Source: Tridacna crocea (taxonomy: Eukaryota; Mollusca; Bivalvia; Cardiida; Cardiidae). Taken from it: DNA of 64,000 nucleotides. Shown piece after piece: positions 9,239 through 20,211 of the stretch (positions are counted from its first letter, which is position 1; every line of letters begins with the position of its first letter). Location: contig OX031072.1 in the NCBI GenBank assembly GCA_943736015.1, positions 6,165,501-6,229,500 of the forward strand, given 5' to 3'. Under the pieces are notes generated by a model. The model worked only from the letters and a program-made list of their open reading frames with translations, was not told where the DNA came from and did no database searches. The position numbers were made by a program, and so were the translations under genes.

Positions 9239-12200
9239 GTAAAATGTATTAATGTAAAACATAATCAGATAGAGTTGATTCTTTGCAACACTTGTTTAAA
9301 AAAAAAAGAAAACATGGTTAAATGAAATTTTATTATAAAACTTTTAATACAACAGAAAATTTTAAGTTTTATCTTCTGTGCTTTAGTGTGTTTATTCTTT
9401 ATTTTATTTGTAAGCGATGTATATGTACTTTTTCTCTTCGCATATGTACTGTGTTTATAATTGTAATTATCATTTGTACATTGGCCGGTGGCCTTAAATT
9501 ACATTAAAAGTATTGATTGATTGGGTGACCATATTCAGGTTTTTTTTCTTTTGAAATATAAGGAAGTTATGTCTTGTAAGAATATTGTCCGCACTCGAAT
9601 AAGTCTACCATATGTAAATAAATTCTGATATTTTTTAGTTACTGAACACGCCTTTGGTAAGCTGCAGATCAAAGATCGCATAAAAAGTGCAAGACAAGAA
9701 ATTTATATTTTGATCAAACACTGGAATGATTTACTTTCAGAATCATGACAGTCTCTGTTCAAGCAATGTTTACAGTGTAACAAAGAGTCCACTGCCTTCG
9801 TATGTCCGTACATTATCCCCGAAATGCCAGTCAACAAATGACCAATCGGTGTCCTCAAATGACAGTCACAATTCTGCTATTTATAGCTTCAAACTCCGAG
9901 TTCTCCTATTGGTTGCAGCATTCTTGATTACATCATCAGTTTCTGTACTTGTCATTGTTTCCAGAATTAGATTGGGGGATTCCCCAGGGCTTTCGGTGCT
10001 TACACATGTGAGTAAAAAGTAACTCAGTATGTTTGTTTTTAAAACAATTCTCGAAGAGATTAGTTTTGTATTCTATAGCCCCGAAACGCCTTTCATAGCC
10101 AGGGTCCACATTCACCAACCATTCTTACGAATATTCTTAGTCTTACACTCCGTGATTTTCTAAATTTGGATGTAACACATCCTCTGATTGGCTAAACCAT
10201 ATGATTTAGCCATTCAGAACTTGATGTGTTACTTTCAAATGTAGAAAATTCTGGAGGCTAAGATTAAAATCGTTCTTAGGTAATGCTAGGTGAATACAGA
10301 CCCCCCAAAATTTAATGTTCCTTTGCGGTCAGAGTAGATCAAGATCAGACTGCAAAGAACTTGTAGACTAATCCTTGATCTACACTGTCCGCTTTTCATA
10401 AACGAAGCAGACAATAGCAACCTCAAAGCCATACGAATTTGGTACTTTTTCCAGACTGAAAGTGTCTCTTGTGTTTATTCGGCGCTCTTAACTCATTACC
10501 AAACGACAAAATTTTAGGTTTGTCCAAACTGAAAGCATTTGCAGACGACAAAATAAAGGTGACTGAAAATTTGAAATTTGTTTTGTGAAAGGTACAAAAC
10601 ATTGTGGGAAAAGGAGAAAATGCTGGTTATCAGCATTTTCTCCTTTTCCCACATTGTTTTCTAAAGGCTTCTTTCTCAGTGTCGTCAAAAGTAGGGATTG
10701 TGTGGTAATGGGTTAAGGCGTTAAACTTTGAAGTTTGGAGGTGTGTTAAAATCTTGGCTGTCCACTCAGGGAGAGATTCAATATACATGTACTTAACTCT
10801 GTACCAGACTGTTCCAAATTGAAAGCATTTATAGACGGGATATTTAAAGTGGCTCAAAAGTTTAAAGTTTTGTTTTGGAAATAGTAGAAAACAGTGCTCA
10901 TATTCAATATTCAATCTTTTGAATGGTAGAAAACACTGTAGGGGGGAAATGGTGACTATTTATATTTACCTAACCTAATTATTTTCTGTTCCAGAGCAAT
11001 AAAACATCAGAACATTTTGAATCTCTGCTGGCGAATACAAATAACACGGGTAGGGTTTTTTGTTTGTTTGTTTATCTTTGTTTTAAGTTTAAGAGAATTA
11101 ATTTTCGTTTGACCTATAAGTCCGATTTACACCATATTCGGATGTCATCATACGAGTATATAGGAGCTGTGATCTGTGAAAAAAATGTTGCATCCGCAAA
11201 AAGTTTCAACTCATGTCAGCCTGTGCAATCTGCGACGTCTGATATGAGTAAAAACTTTTTGCTATTTGTTTATTTTCTGCTTAACAAATGATAATTCTTC
11301 CCGGTGATGAAGTTAGATATAAATTGTTAGATAAAATGAATTCGTGGATCTTTAAGACCGTGATGACTTGCTTAGTATGTTGCACTGTGATTTTTAATTA
11401 ACTGTTTTGGAACCATGATCAAAAACTACGGCTTTTGCGGATGGTGTAGAACAAGATCCGACTGCATTGATGGGCAGTGGAATTGTTTTGCCATGCCTTA
11501 CAAGACAAAAAAAAATCTTTCTGCTTTTTTTTGTGTATGACATTTTTTAGCCGTCGAGAGAAGTGGAGCTATATAGTAGTATACTGCGCTGAAAAAGATG
11601 CGAAGTTGTGTGAAGTGTGACAGAGAATATAGTACAAGATTCCAGGTTGCCAAAGATTGCCCACCAAGAGCTCTGGATCAATCATGATGGCATCTGCATT
11701 TTTAAATAGAAACAACTGCAAAACATATTTACCTTTCCAATGACTGAATGGCCTTTCGTGTTTGCTTTTACTTACGTTATAAATCTAGTCATACCACGGC
11801 GACAAACCTTTTTTCACGTGTATACTGCTTTCAGCACCGCAATGCCGGGCTTCTAAATTTTAAGCAGCTACCTAAAAGATAGGAAGTAATGTCATACATG
11901 TAGCAGATTGCATTGTTGTTGTGTTTGTTTGCCCAAACATTTTTTTCCTGGTGTAGGATCTGTTATTATGATCAATTTTCATGAGTACACTTCAGTAATG
12001 ACTTACGAAATTTGTGTTTGTCAGGTAAAAAAGCTACAGGGGAGGTATTTATATCCGAAAAGACACCGTGCGCCAACGTCTGCATCCCGTACAGACGCCC
12101 AAAGTTTAAATCCCACTGTGACAACGGGTACTGTGTCTGTGAGGGTCCAAACTACCAACAGCAATCTTGCCTTCGTGAGTTGAAGTTATTAATTATCAAT

Positions 12201-14107
12201 ATTTTTAAAACAAAGATTAGGCAACACAGAATACATGCGAGATACTCAGGATTACATACATTGTAAGTTAAAGGGCAGTAACTCGCGATACATTCTTTCA
12301 AATATTCTCTCCGATACCAGCCTCGTGCAATTTTCACATTATTAGTTTCAAAGCTTCTCATTCTATTACCTACCTTTGCACAATTTTAGTGCTTTGAACT
12401 TTAAAAACTACATGGTTGTGGATTTGAGATTGTGCAGTTTTACCAACGTTTTTTTCAGAGGTTTAATGGACGTGACTAAATTTGTTCTAGTGGGAAAGCA
12501 ACTGGTGCTTCATCAAAAAGTCTATAGCATTATTCCATTAAAACTTAGTTACAATTAAGTGTTGTTCTATTATTTACATAATTTTCGCTTTGGCTATTTC
12601 CAAGTTTTGCACTGACACTACAAATTTTGTTACGGGCGACCTCTCCTTCATGCATAGCTTCGTCCCGATTTAAATGCAACACCTAACAACTGTATTAGAG
12701 AGACGTCTTTTTAGCTCAGTGGTTATAGTATTGGTAAACCTCGAAAAACAAGGATATTTGCCCGTCATGGCTGCCAGAGGCGATTTGTATTTCAGCCATG
12801 CATTTGTTGCGAACTCTAATGTTCGTAAAAGTTTCTAGACATGAACCTATTTATAGACGCATAATATCTTGAGACAAAATGCCTTCGTTTAGGTTTTAGT
12901 ATTTTTCCCACTTTTATTCAAACAGCTATGGTTAATGGTTGCTTTATCAAGAAAAAAGACATCGACACCTATTTGGACAATAAGTCCGTCCCTTCATACA
13001 CCTGTCACATGACGGCCTCAACAAACATCCACGTGATCAGTGTCTATGGTAACCATTTCGCTCGACAAACCGTCGTCAATCTTAGTAGTTCTGGTACCCA
13101 AAGAGCCACGCTGGTTTTAGCGAGTCATTACTCAGTGAGATGGAAGGTCAAATGTACTGATGTTGAACTGCGAAAAGTTGTTTTGGTATGTAATGTTCTA
13201 TACAGGAAGGTACTTTTGTTGAGAAATTGCTTGATTTCTGGATCAAAGAATTTCATAAAACAGGAAAGCCAGATATTTTCTGAAAATGTTTAACAGAGAT
13301 TTGAACCGATTTCTACCTCCCTCTGGTGCTAGAGAATCTGGGTACATGGGGCTTACTTTTCCTGTAGAACATGGAGTATGTTTGTAGGAAGAAGATACTT
13401 CTCTCGCTGTTCTAAATTTGCTTGAAGATATAGCAGAGGATTTTTTTGCACAATACTATAGAATAATTATGATAAATTCAATCACGGGAAAGAGGAATAG
13501 AATTCGTAGGTCTACAAAAAATAATTATAAGTTTAGAGTTTTTGTAAAGCGAGAAAGTCACTTCACAAGTACTTTTCCCATGGAAAGCTGATAAAAAAGG
13601 TAATGCTTGTTTTGAGAATATCTTTATTCAATGTATTACGTTTTGAAGGTCTTCTATTCCTGCAAAATCGAAGAATGAAACTCGAAGAAACTCGCTCTAG
13701 AGCCAGTTAGGTTGGACAAGGTTTGTATAACCTGTTACTGATTTGAGCTTAAACGATAACATTTGGTGAATACAGCGAATGCATATACATGCATGGACTT
13801 CTTTTCCTCAAAAGTTTTCAAAATATGCCCTTCATCAGGACGTGAAAAATGGATAGTGTACATTTATTTTCCTCGCATTTTCCAGGTATCAGATCGCAGT
13901 GTGATGTTACGAAATATAGACATAGACTGTGAGACGAATGGTACAAAACTTCCAGTGATCTCAAATGTTAGAATACCGTTTGGTTATGGGGACGACAGAT
14001 ACGGTACGGATACAGTCAGAATGATGAACATCATTGAAAAATCTTTCGGGAAAATGGAGAGTTTTCTGGGAACAGAGTTTGCCGATTATATCAGTATGAA
14101 ACTTTAG
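9176..14107 (+). CDS. Gene 1: predicted 333-residue type II membrane protein (six exons)
   Basis: Exons 9176-9238 (ATG at 9191), 9741-10007, 10995-11049, 12025-12174, 12926-13185 and 13886-14107 join in frame (phases 0,0,1,1,0) to 334 codons including the TAG at 14105. Every junction has AG/GT. A hydrophobic segment at residues ~69-89 (LLLVAAFLITSSVSVLVIV) is preceded by a polar N-terminal part and lacks a signal peptide, suggesting N-in topology. A Cys-rich module in exon 4 (CANVC...HCDNGYCVCEG...SC) resembles an EGF/knottin-like fold. The region from exons 5-6 (IHVISVYG, ATLVLASHYSVRWKV, PFGYGDDRYGTDTV) recalls a beta-rich region I associate with uncharacterised invertebrate membrane proteins; this is unverified and I have no family name. 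Introns hold E, B and A MITEs. An upstream noncoding exon is likely, because exon 1 has an acceptor. Confidence 0.75.
9741..10007 (+). CDS. Gene 1 exon 2, transmembrane segment
   Basis: Acceptor tttactttcag, donor gtgagt, 89 codons in phase 0. Ser/Asn-rich cytoplasmic part, then the membrane span followed by RIRLG. Confidence 0.75.
10104..10298. mobile_element. Family E snap-back MITE in gene 1 intron
   Basis: More diverged than the 7028 copy; left arm accaaccattcttacgaata, right arm weakened to ggtaatgctaggtgaatac. Confidence 0.75.
10318..10395 (+). mobile_element. Family B core fragment
   Basis: tttgcggtcagagtagatcaagatcagactgc with the return arm ccttgatctacactgtccgc; outer parts missing. 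Confidence 0.6.
10488..10716 (-). mobile_element. Family A MITE, reverse copy in gene 1 intron
   Basis: TTAA 10488-10491 and 10713-10716. Near-consensus and probably young; the palindrome centre is gctggttatcagc. Confidence 0.9.
10793..10945 (-). mobile_element. Family A MITE, truncated
   Basis: TTAA start and long arm are present, but the palindrome is lost beyond gtagaaaacagtg. The segment tttgaatggtagaaaacactg repeats at its end. Confidence 0.6.
10995..11049 (+). CDS. Gene 1 exon 3
   Basis: Acceptor attttctgttccag, donor gtaggg. It encodes SNKTSEHFESLLANTNNT with N-glycosylation sequons (NKT, NNT); exit phase 1. Confidence 0.65.
11158..11285. mobile_element. Family F copy
   Basis: atccgcaaaaagtttcaactcatgtcagcctg, inverted return ctgatatgagtaaaaactttttgc; inside gene 1 intron 3. 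Confidence 0.6.
11428..11475 (+). mobile_element. Family B fragment
   Basis: cttttgcggatggtgtagaacaagatccgactgca only. Confidence 0.45.
12025..12174 (+). CDS. Gene 1 exon 4, cysteine-rich module
   Basis: Acceptor tttgtgtttgtcag, donor gtgagt, entry and exit phase 1. Seven cysteines, with CDNGYCVCEG like the C-terminal half of an EGF-type domain. Confidence 0.78.
12712..12830 (+). mobile_element. Possible tRNA-derived SINE head
   Basis: TAGCTCAGTGGttatagtattgg matches a tRNA A box. No clean B box follows, so it is either decayed or chance. In gene 1 intron 4. Confidence 0.35.
12926..13185 (+). CDS. Gene 1 exon 5
   Basis: Acceptor cttttattcaaacag, donor gtatgt, exit phase 0. Encodes MVNGCFIKKKDID through to the beta-rich VRWKVKCTD stretch. 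Confidence 0.78.
13886..14107 (+). CDS. Gene 1 terminal exon
   Basis: Acceptor ctcgcattttccag; 73 codons plus TAG. Starts VSDRSVMLRNIDIDC and ends ADYISMKL. No convincing AATAAA within the first 250 bases after the stop. Confidence 0.75.
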   Translation, partial: VSDRSVMLRNIDIDCETNGTKLPVISNVRIPFGYGDDRYGTDTVRMMNIIEKSFGKMESFLGTEFADYISMKL

Positions 14108-14284
14108 GATATTCCTTCATTTGTACCATTATTCCTGAAGCAAAATATGTTGTGAATATATTTGCATTGATGGTAATGAAAATTTTGCAACAAGTTTGGA
14201 GGAAGAGGCGAGAGCTCTTTGTCATTCTGCTGATCTTATCAGTCCATTAGATCAAGTGGATCTACTGACAAGCAGAAAGGGATC

Positions 14285-14500
14285 CTGTATGGCTTAGTGC
14301 TATAGTGTCGGACTCATGACCTCGAGGTCCTGTGTTAAAGCCTGACTTGTTTTACTTATTCGCCCACAAGCCAAACACTTCAGAGCCCTAGCATAGTATC
14401 GGTGACACTTATTAAATACATGAATATGTAGGATGTTGCCGTAATATGACTGAAATAAGGTTGGAAGCTGCATTAAACCTTCTTTAATCAATTAATTACG
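14285..14500 (+). mobile_element. tRNA-derived SINE
   Basis: A-box-like GGCTTAGTGC and a weak B box. The 3' domain gttgccgtaatatgactgaaataaggttggaagc is shared with the elements at 26605, 33480 and 50490. It resembles the conserved 3' domain of many mollusc SINEs (recalled, not checked). Confidence 0.6.
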
Positions 14501-14516
14501 TGCAGGAAAATCAAAG

Positions 14517-14740
14517 CTAACCCTTTACCGTATGACAAAATTTTACGTTTGTCATTACTGAAAGCATTTGACACACTTTAGATATGGCTCGTGTGCGGAT
14601 ATGTCTAAAAAAATGATATGAAACTCTGTGGAAAGAGGAGAAAATGCTGCTTACCAGCATTTTCTCCTTTTCCCACAGTGTTTTCAGAAGGCCTATTTCT
14701 CGCAGTTGTTTAGATTCTAGATTGTGTGGTAAAAGGTTAA
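14517..14740 (-). mobile_element. Family A MITE, reverse copy
   Basis: Left CTAA, right TTAA (14737-14740). Arms use the C/G variant (cccacagtg) on the right. Confidence 0.85.
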
Positions 14741-17715
14741 CCTCCTGAATGGACTAAATCTGAATTTACGAATTTACATGCCCTCACTTGTTCAATAAAT
14801 GTATTTCGAATACGTATTACAGGTAATGAAAAAAACTTATTTTCATACTTCTGTATCGTGCCGTAATACTGGCACAAATCCGCTTTTCAGGACATTTGAG
14901 TTATTTTATTATCAGATACTAATATTCCATAGCGAAGTGAGAGTCGCTCCCATTCTTAAGAATATTTTGGTAGGCGATCATTGTGCAAAGGGAAACGTGC
15001 AATATTTTTCTATAATTTAGTCTTACAAATTATACATTTGTTATTACTTATGTACATTGTATTTAAACTGATAAAAGTGTAAATCGATGTTATAAATAAG
15101 AAATTTAAATTTCTAATTCCGTTTGCTTTTGTGTCACAAGAATTGATAAGATTTCAAATATAGCACGTTTAAATTTCTCCAAAGTTCCTATTCAGGAATA
15201 TAAAACATGTAATTTTTGAGTCGCCTGTTTGCGTAGCAAACAGGCTCTCATTGTTATCGTGCTGATCTATGGGGTGACGTAAGCATACTTCCGGCCTTGT
15301 ACTGCTTCCTGTCCCAAGTTCCGGTTTATGAGATAAATCATATTATAGTTTTCTTATTATTCAGTGAAAAACCCGGTTTTTATTTGATGTAAATAATTTA
15401 CAACTGTGCCTTTGTGATAATGAATATGTCTATAAAGACTGAGCTGTTTAACGGTTCAAACCTTTGAAACAATCATTTCGTGCGCAAGGGTACACATTAG
15501 CCTGATGTCTGTGTAAGACATCATCTCTAAAAATAGCGCATTACGTATATGTAAAAATAGCCGCCGTGAACTAAACAAGTCTGCGGACACGCTGAGAAAT
15601 TTTCAACTACAAGCATCTTTTCTGCTTCTATTTGTGGACAATTCTCAGTGAAAATTGTTTGATAATTACCTATTAGAAGTACACTCTAACTCTTACAATC
15701 TGACAATCCTAACTGCAAGCCTTATGTCAATTCAACGCTCAACCTATGAGAAAGGCGATGCCGAGTTCACATGGAAGCTTTCAATTACTTTTTCTCTCAA
15801 CAGTAGGCTAATTTTTTAAACAAATTTATAACGACTTGGAATGTTTGCATTGCCTTCTTAGACATTCTTACACGTTGCTTCTTCCCAGCTTTTTAATCTA
15901 GACTTTAGATTCTTTGCACAGCCATTTTCTAGGTGCACCAGAGATCGTACATAGCGTATGCAAAGCACACGGTTCTAGGCTGTACCAAGTCATCGCTTTG
16001 CAGGTGTTTTCTGGAATGTAGCTTTGCGACAAATATAGATCTCGTAATCACGTGACGTATAAACGTCATTTACACCACGGAAATCTATGAATTTACATAT
16101 TTATGAATCAGTCGCTAAACCGGCCTATGTAGAGAGAGTGCCTTGAAGTTAACTATATTTAATTGGTTTTGGTTCATAAAGACGGCCAAATTTGTTAAAG
16201 CCAGCTGTTTTTTTTTTTCAATGAGCGATTAACCTAGATCTAGTATTTATTAAACAACAATTTATTAGTGCGGGTGTTAGAACGCAAGGTGCTTTTGTAA
16301 CTGCCAAATCTGAATTTACACTACGCAGTTCTAACAACGTTACCAGCAATCTGAGAAATTAACTTTTTACTCCGCTATAATTCAAATATAATAGGACAGA
16401 TCAGTGTTTACCCGCTGGAACAACAAGTTCTTTATTGGAGTGTTTGTAATCTTGTGAAGGGTTTTTGTAAAGGGTAATAAAACGAATCGCAAACATTTAA
16501 TTTACACCAAAGCAATATACATGTAGACAAAATTTGATTGGTGTGGAAGCACTATAATCCCTAAGACGTTATATTTAACGCAGACAAATATTAAAGGCTG
16601 ATGATCGTGCTGCTGGGTTATAGATTTTATTTAGTTGTAGAAGCCACATTCATAGAGTCCATTGCTGGTCAAAACCTCAATCTGGACAACAACAAAAACA
16701 AATTATTTCCAAAGGACAGGTAGATCACTGAGTCAAATACATTGTTTGTGCTCCAAAGGCTACAGTCCAGTCCAATGATTATGAAATTGCCTGGCTGTTT
16801 GTCTCAATAGTGTTTTTGACAAAACTGAATATAGGTCACCTGGGTTTAAAAGAAAAAAGCCTAAAGGTTGTCATTAGGTCAAATCAGGCGTAACCGTAAT
16901 AGAGCTGTAGAACCCATTTATGTTCAGTCTAATACTTATGAAACTTTGTCAGACTGCTAAGATTAGATATGAGCGATCGAGTTGCAAAAGGGCATTTTTG
17001 GTCTAAAAGTATGTCACAAGATCCTATACCAGAAGATATTCTGGTCTTTACTTGTAAAGGGTTGTTGCCTGTGAGTAAAAAACGTTGAACTTATTAAAGC
17101 TGGTCCTGGTGCCTAAATTTTAATTTCCACCACATTTTTTAAATTTAAATTTTAATACGGATATCTTGGATTTTAGGATGACAACTCAGAATATGCTTGC
17201 ATATAATACTGTCTTGTCGTTAAGTTATTTTGTGTCTTGAATGCTTTTAATAGATTTGAACAAAAAAAGGGTGAAAACTTCTAACCCATTACCCTACAGG
17301 CGACTCTCAGGACTATCAGTCCTTTGATTTACTTTGCATGGGGATAAGTTAAACTCAATTGAACATCCAATGCCCAATCAATCTCATTACACCTCCGTGT
17401 TCATTGTCAAAGAAAACATAAAGAATGTGATATAAACACTGAAAAAAGAAGACCACTATAATCTTGCATCATGTTGAGAAGAACATGGGTAAATAATTGT
17501 AAGAATAATCCTCCAACCTCGTTAAAGTGCGCGTGAAATTCGAGTATGCAATAACAAAACGATATTTACTTCCGGTGACGAACCCGTAGACACAGGGCGG
17601 AGAGCTATTTCAACTGCAATCTGACAGGAGCAACGTGCTCAGATGAGGTAAAACAAAAATTCGTATGAAGCTGAAATTGTCTCAAATGACACTTTGGTCA
17701 ATATCTGAGTGCATT
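14741..17715. other. Intergenic stretch, no gene recognised
   Basis: About 3 kb with almost no MITE material, the longest such gap in the window apart from exons. It holds a hairpin CCTGTTTGCGTAGCAAACAGG (15225-15245) and AT-rich runs. It lies between the 3' ends of convergent genes, so it may include untranslated regions. Confidence 0.5.
15219..15252. repeat. Short perfect hairpin
   Basis: GCCTGTTTGCGTAGCAAACAGGC, an arm of nine or ten bases around a small loop; single copy here. Confidence 0.6.
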
Positions 17716-17719
17716 TAAT
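17714..17719 (-). terminator. Possible poly(A) signal of claudin-like gene 2
   Basis: ATTAAA on the minus strand, about 95 bases past the stop codon at 17816. Confidence 0.35.
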
Positions 17720-17815
17720 AAAAGTGCCGTTCAGAACAACGGATTATCCAATAGTCTCCCTATAAATTAAACGCTCTGGATTGCGAAACAGTGCATGTAC
17801 GACGCATGCATTTTT

Positions 17816-20211
17816 TCAAACTTCTGAATGTGTGACTGTACTGTTTTGTACCAATATATTTGCACTTGTTTTCATTTTATCAGTTTGACCATGTCTTGTC
17901 GGCGATGTCCTTTGCAGGCGTGTTGACGCGTTCTTTCGTTTTGGTGATGAGTTTGAAGTTGACTTTACAGGTGGAGACTCTGCTTGAAGTTTTGCCAGTT
18001 TGCGATAAACTTCCTGCCTTTCGATGTTGTACATTCTCGGAACTCGGCACTTGTAGCTCTCCTGGAGTTTCTTATAGGCTGCTTTTTTCGCTAGATCCTT
18101 TTTTGACAACAATTTGGGCTCTTTTGGCTCAACATGGCTTTCAACAGATTTCGGTGCAGTACCTGGCCTCGCAAATGGATGGTTTTCATCGAATGTGGTA
18201 AGTTGCCTTTGTAGTGCCTTGCCAACTGGATGAGTTTTATTTGACCCTGGAGTTTTAGGTCTGGCAGATTCAGATCGTTTCATCTTTAATATCGGTGATT
18301 TAGATGTAGTTTTTGGTTGTTCTCTGGTGGTCACAGAACTCTCTTTTGGGAAAATAGGTGGAGTCACATTGAACTGGATGGAAATCTTTTTTCGTTTTCG
18401 TGTTGTTTGGATATTTGTGTTAGGCATTGAGTCTTCAGAACTCTTTTGAACATCCGATGCGATTCCATTTTCTACGAAATCTGCCTGAATTTCAGTTTTA
18501 GTATGTTCTTTTTGAGAGGTAGTTTTAATCTTTTCTTGTTTAAAAACAGTTTCAGTTGCATCTGTGTCCTTTTGATGTCCGTTGTTACTTGCTTCGGGAT
18601 ACTCTAATCTTTCGATGAAGTCTTCTGGGATTTTTGATTGAATTGCGCTCTTTGAAATTTTAGCATTGCCTACACCGAAAGCAAGTGATACATGTGCTCT
18701 TAAGTCTGATGGATCCATTACTTCAGCTGAGACATCGCTCACTTGATAATCCATACTCATTGAGTCCAGTAGTTCTAGTAAGAATGGTCGTGAAATCATA
18801 TTCGAACGTTCTTCCATCGGTGGATCGATAGTTTCATCACGATAGTTCATTAACATCAGACTTGAGTCAATGTGCACTGGTGTTACTGGTCTTGATCTGC
18901 CTGGAGATAAAGTATGCAGCTGATTTCTGTAATTCATTTGCTCTCTGACTTGCCGTGTGTCCATTTCTGCATGAGAAACGGCAGAACAAGGTCTCACAAG
19001 AATACTTCTTGAGTTCTTCGGTGTTCGTCTATCTGTCGTTAGGGAGCATGAATGTGAACTTTCGGGAACACCAGGTTCATGCCTAGTGGAATGTGTTTCA
19101 CCTTTTTCAGACCATGCCGACCTACTCTTTCCTGATTTAATTGATTTATCGTCGTTGCCTTGATAAAAAAAATCACGAGATTCTATTACAGATCGGTCAT
19201 CTTTCACGTTCGAGGAAATGTCATGAGAAGATATCGTCGGAATCAGATTTACACTCTTCCAACTCATTTTGTCGCACAGTGACTTGTCATCGTTAGTAAG
19301 TCTTTGGGGAGCAGATTTTGGTCTAGTCAAAAACTGGTTTCTTTGTTCTCTGGGCAGTAAGTCTTGTTCAAGGTTGTATGACAAAGATCTTGCTCTTTCA
19401 AGATTCGGCATCGCCAACATCTTTGAAACTGGTTTAGGTTTATTTAGATGGCTTACTGAAGGAGTGCTGCACTTACACTCGTCGTTAACAGTATGTGCAT
19501 CCTTTGAAGTTTCAAACTTATTGCAGTTAGATTTCGTGGATATGTTGTCACAGACACTTTTTAACAGGCTGCTCGCTTTTGAGGCCCTTGACACTGGATC
19601 GTCATCATTATCAGACGCTGATACGCTTTCTGAGTCTGACGAAACATAAATGGTATTGTCTTTTTCTAAATGAGACCATACGTCTGTAATAGGCTCTTTG
19701 TTTGCTTTCATGTTATCGTCCTTATTGTAGTTCATGTCATCACCGTCCTTTGTTTTCCTTGATTCTTTGGCCATATCTGTATTTTCCACTTCCCATGGAT
19801 GCGTATCTACCATGCCAACTACTAAAGGCTGTTTAATTTCGTCACCATCTGATGTATTATCAAAGTAGTCATCATTGAAAGGGTCAGATGGATTTGTTTG
19901 GACGTATAATTTATCATAGATACTTCCGCCATCGACAGATATTTGCTCCGCGAGGGCGTCTTTTTCGTGCACGTTTTTAACATTTTCTGATGACGTAAAT
20001 GACACGTCATTATTAAAAGATTCACTTCTGTGGTAGTAAAGGGCGATAACTGTTATAACTGCAGCTGTACTAATAATTAAACAGCTAGCCATGGACAGCC
20101 AGAATGATGTACTCAGGTTGGCTACTGTAAAGGGAAGTCTATAAGATTCTGTGATCTTCGCTGTGTGGTCCTGTAACCCGTAGTTTATATCAGCCGCGGC
20201 CATCATCAAAC
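17816..20211 (-). CDS. Claudin-like gene 2 terminal exon, TM3 end, TM4 and tail
   Basis: Acceptor CGTTCCCCTTCTCAG directly before GTTTGATGATG. 797 full codons; no internal repeats of transposon origin, so the large exon is host sequence. The open reading over 2.4 kb with regular codon use supports it as real. Confidence 0.88.

Noticed and set aside
12712-12790. Functional tRNA gene
   Set aside because: An A box is present but no cloverleaf or B box follows; at best a SINE head.
17860-19649. Plus-strand ORFs of 113 and 126 codons over claudin-like gene 2
   Set aside because: Shadows of the minus-strand coding exon.
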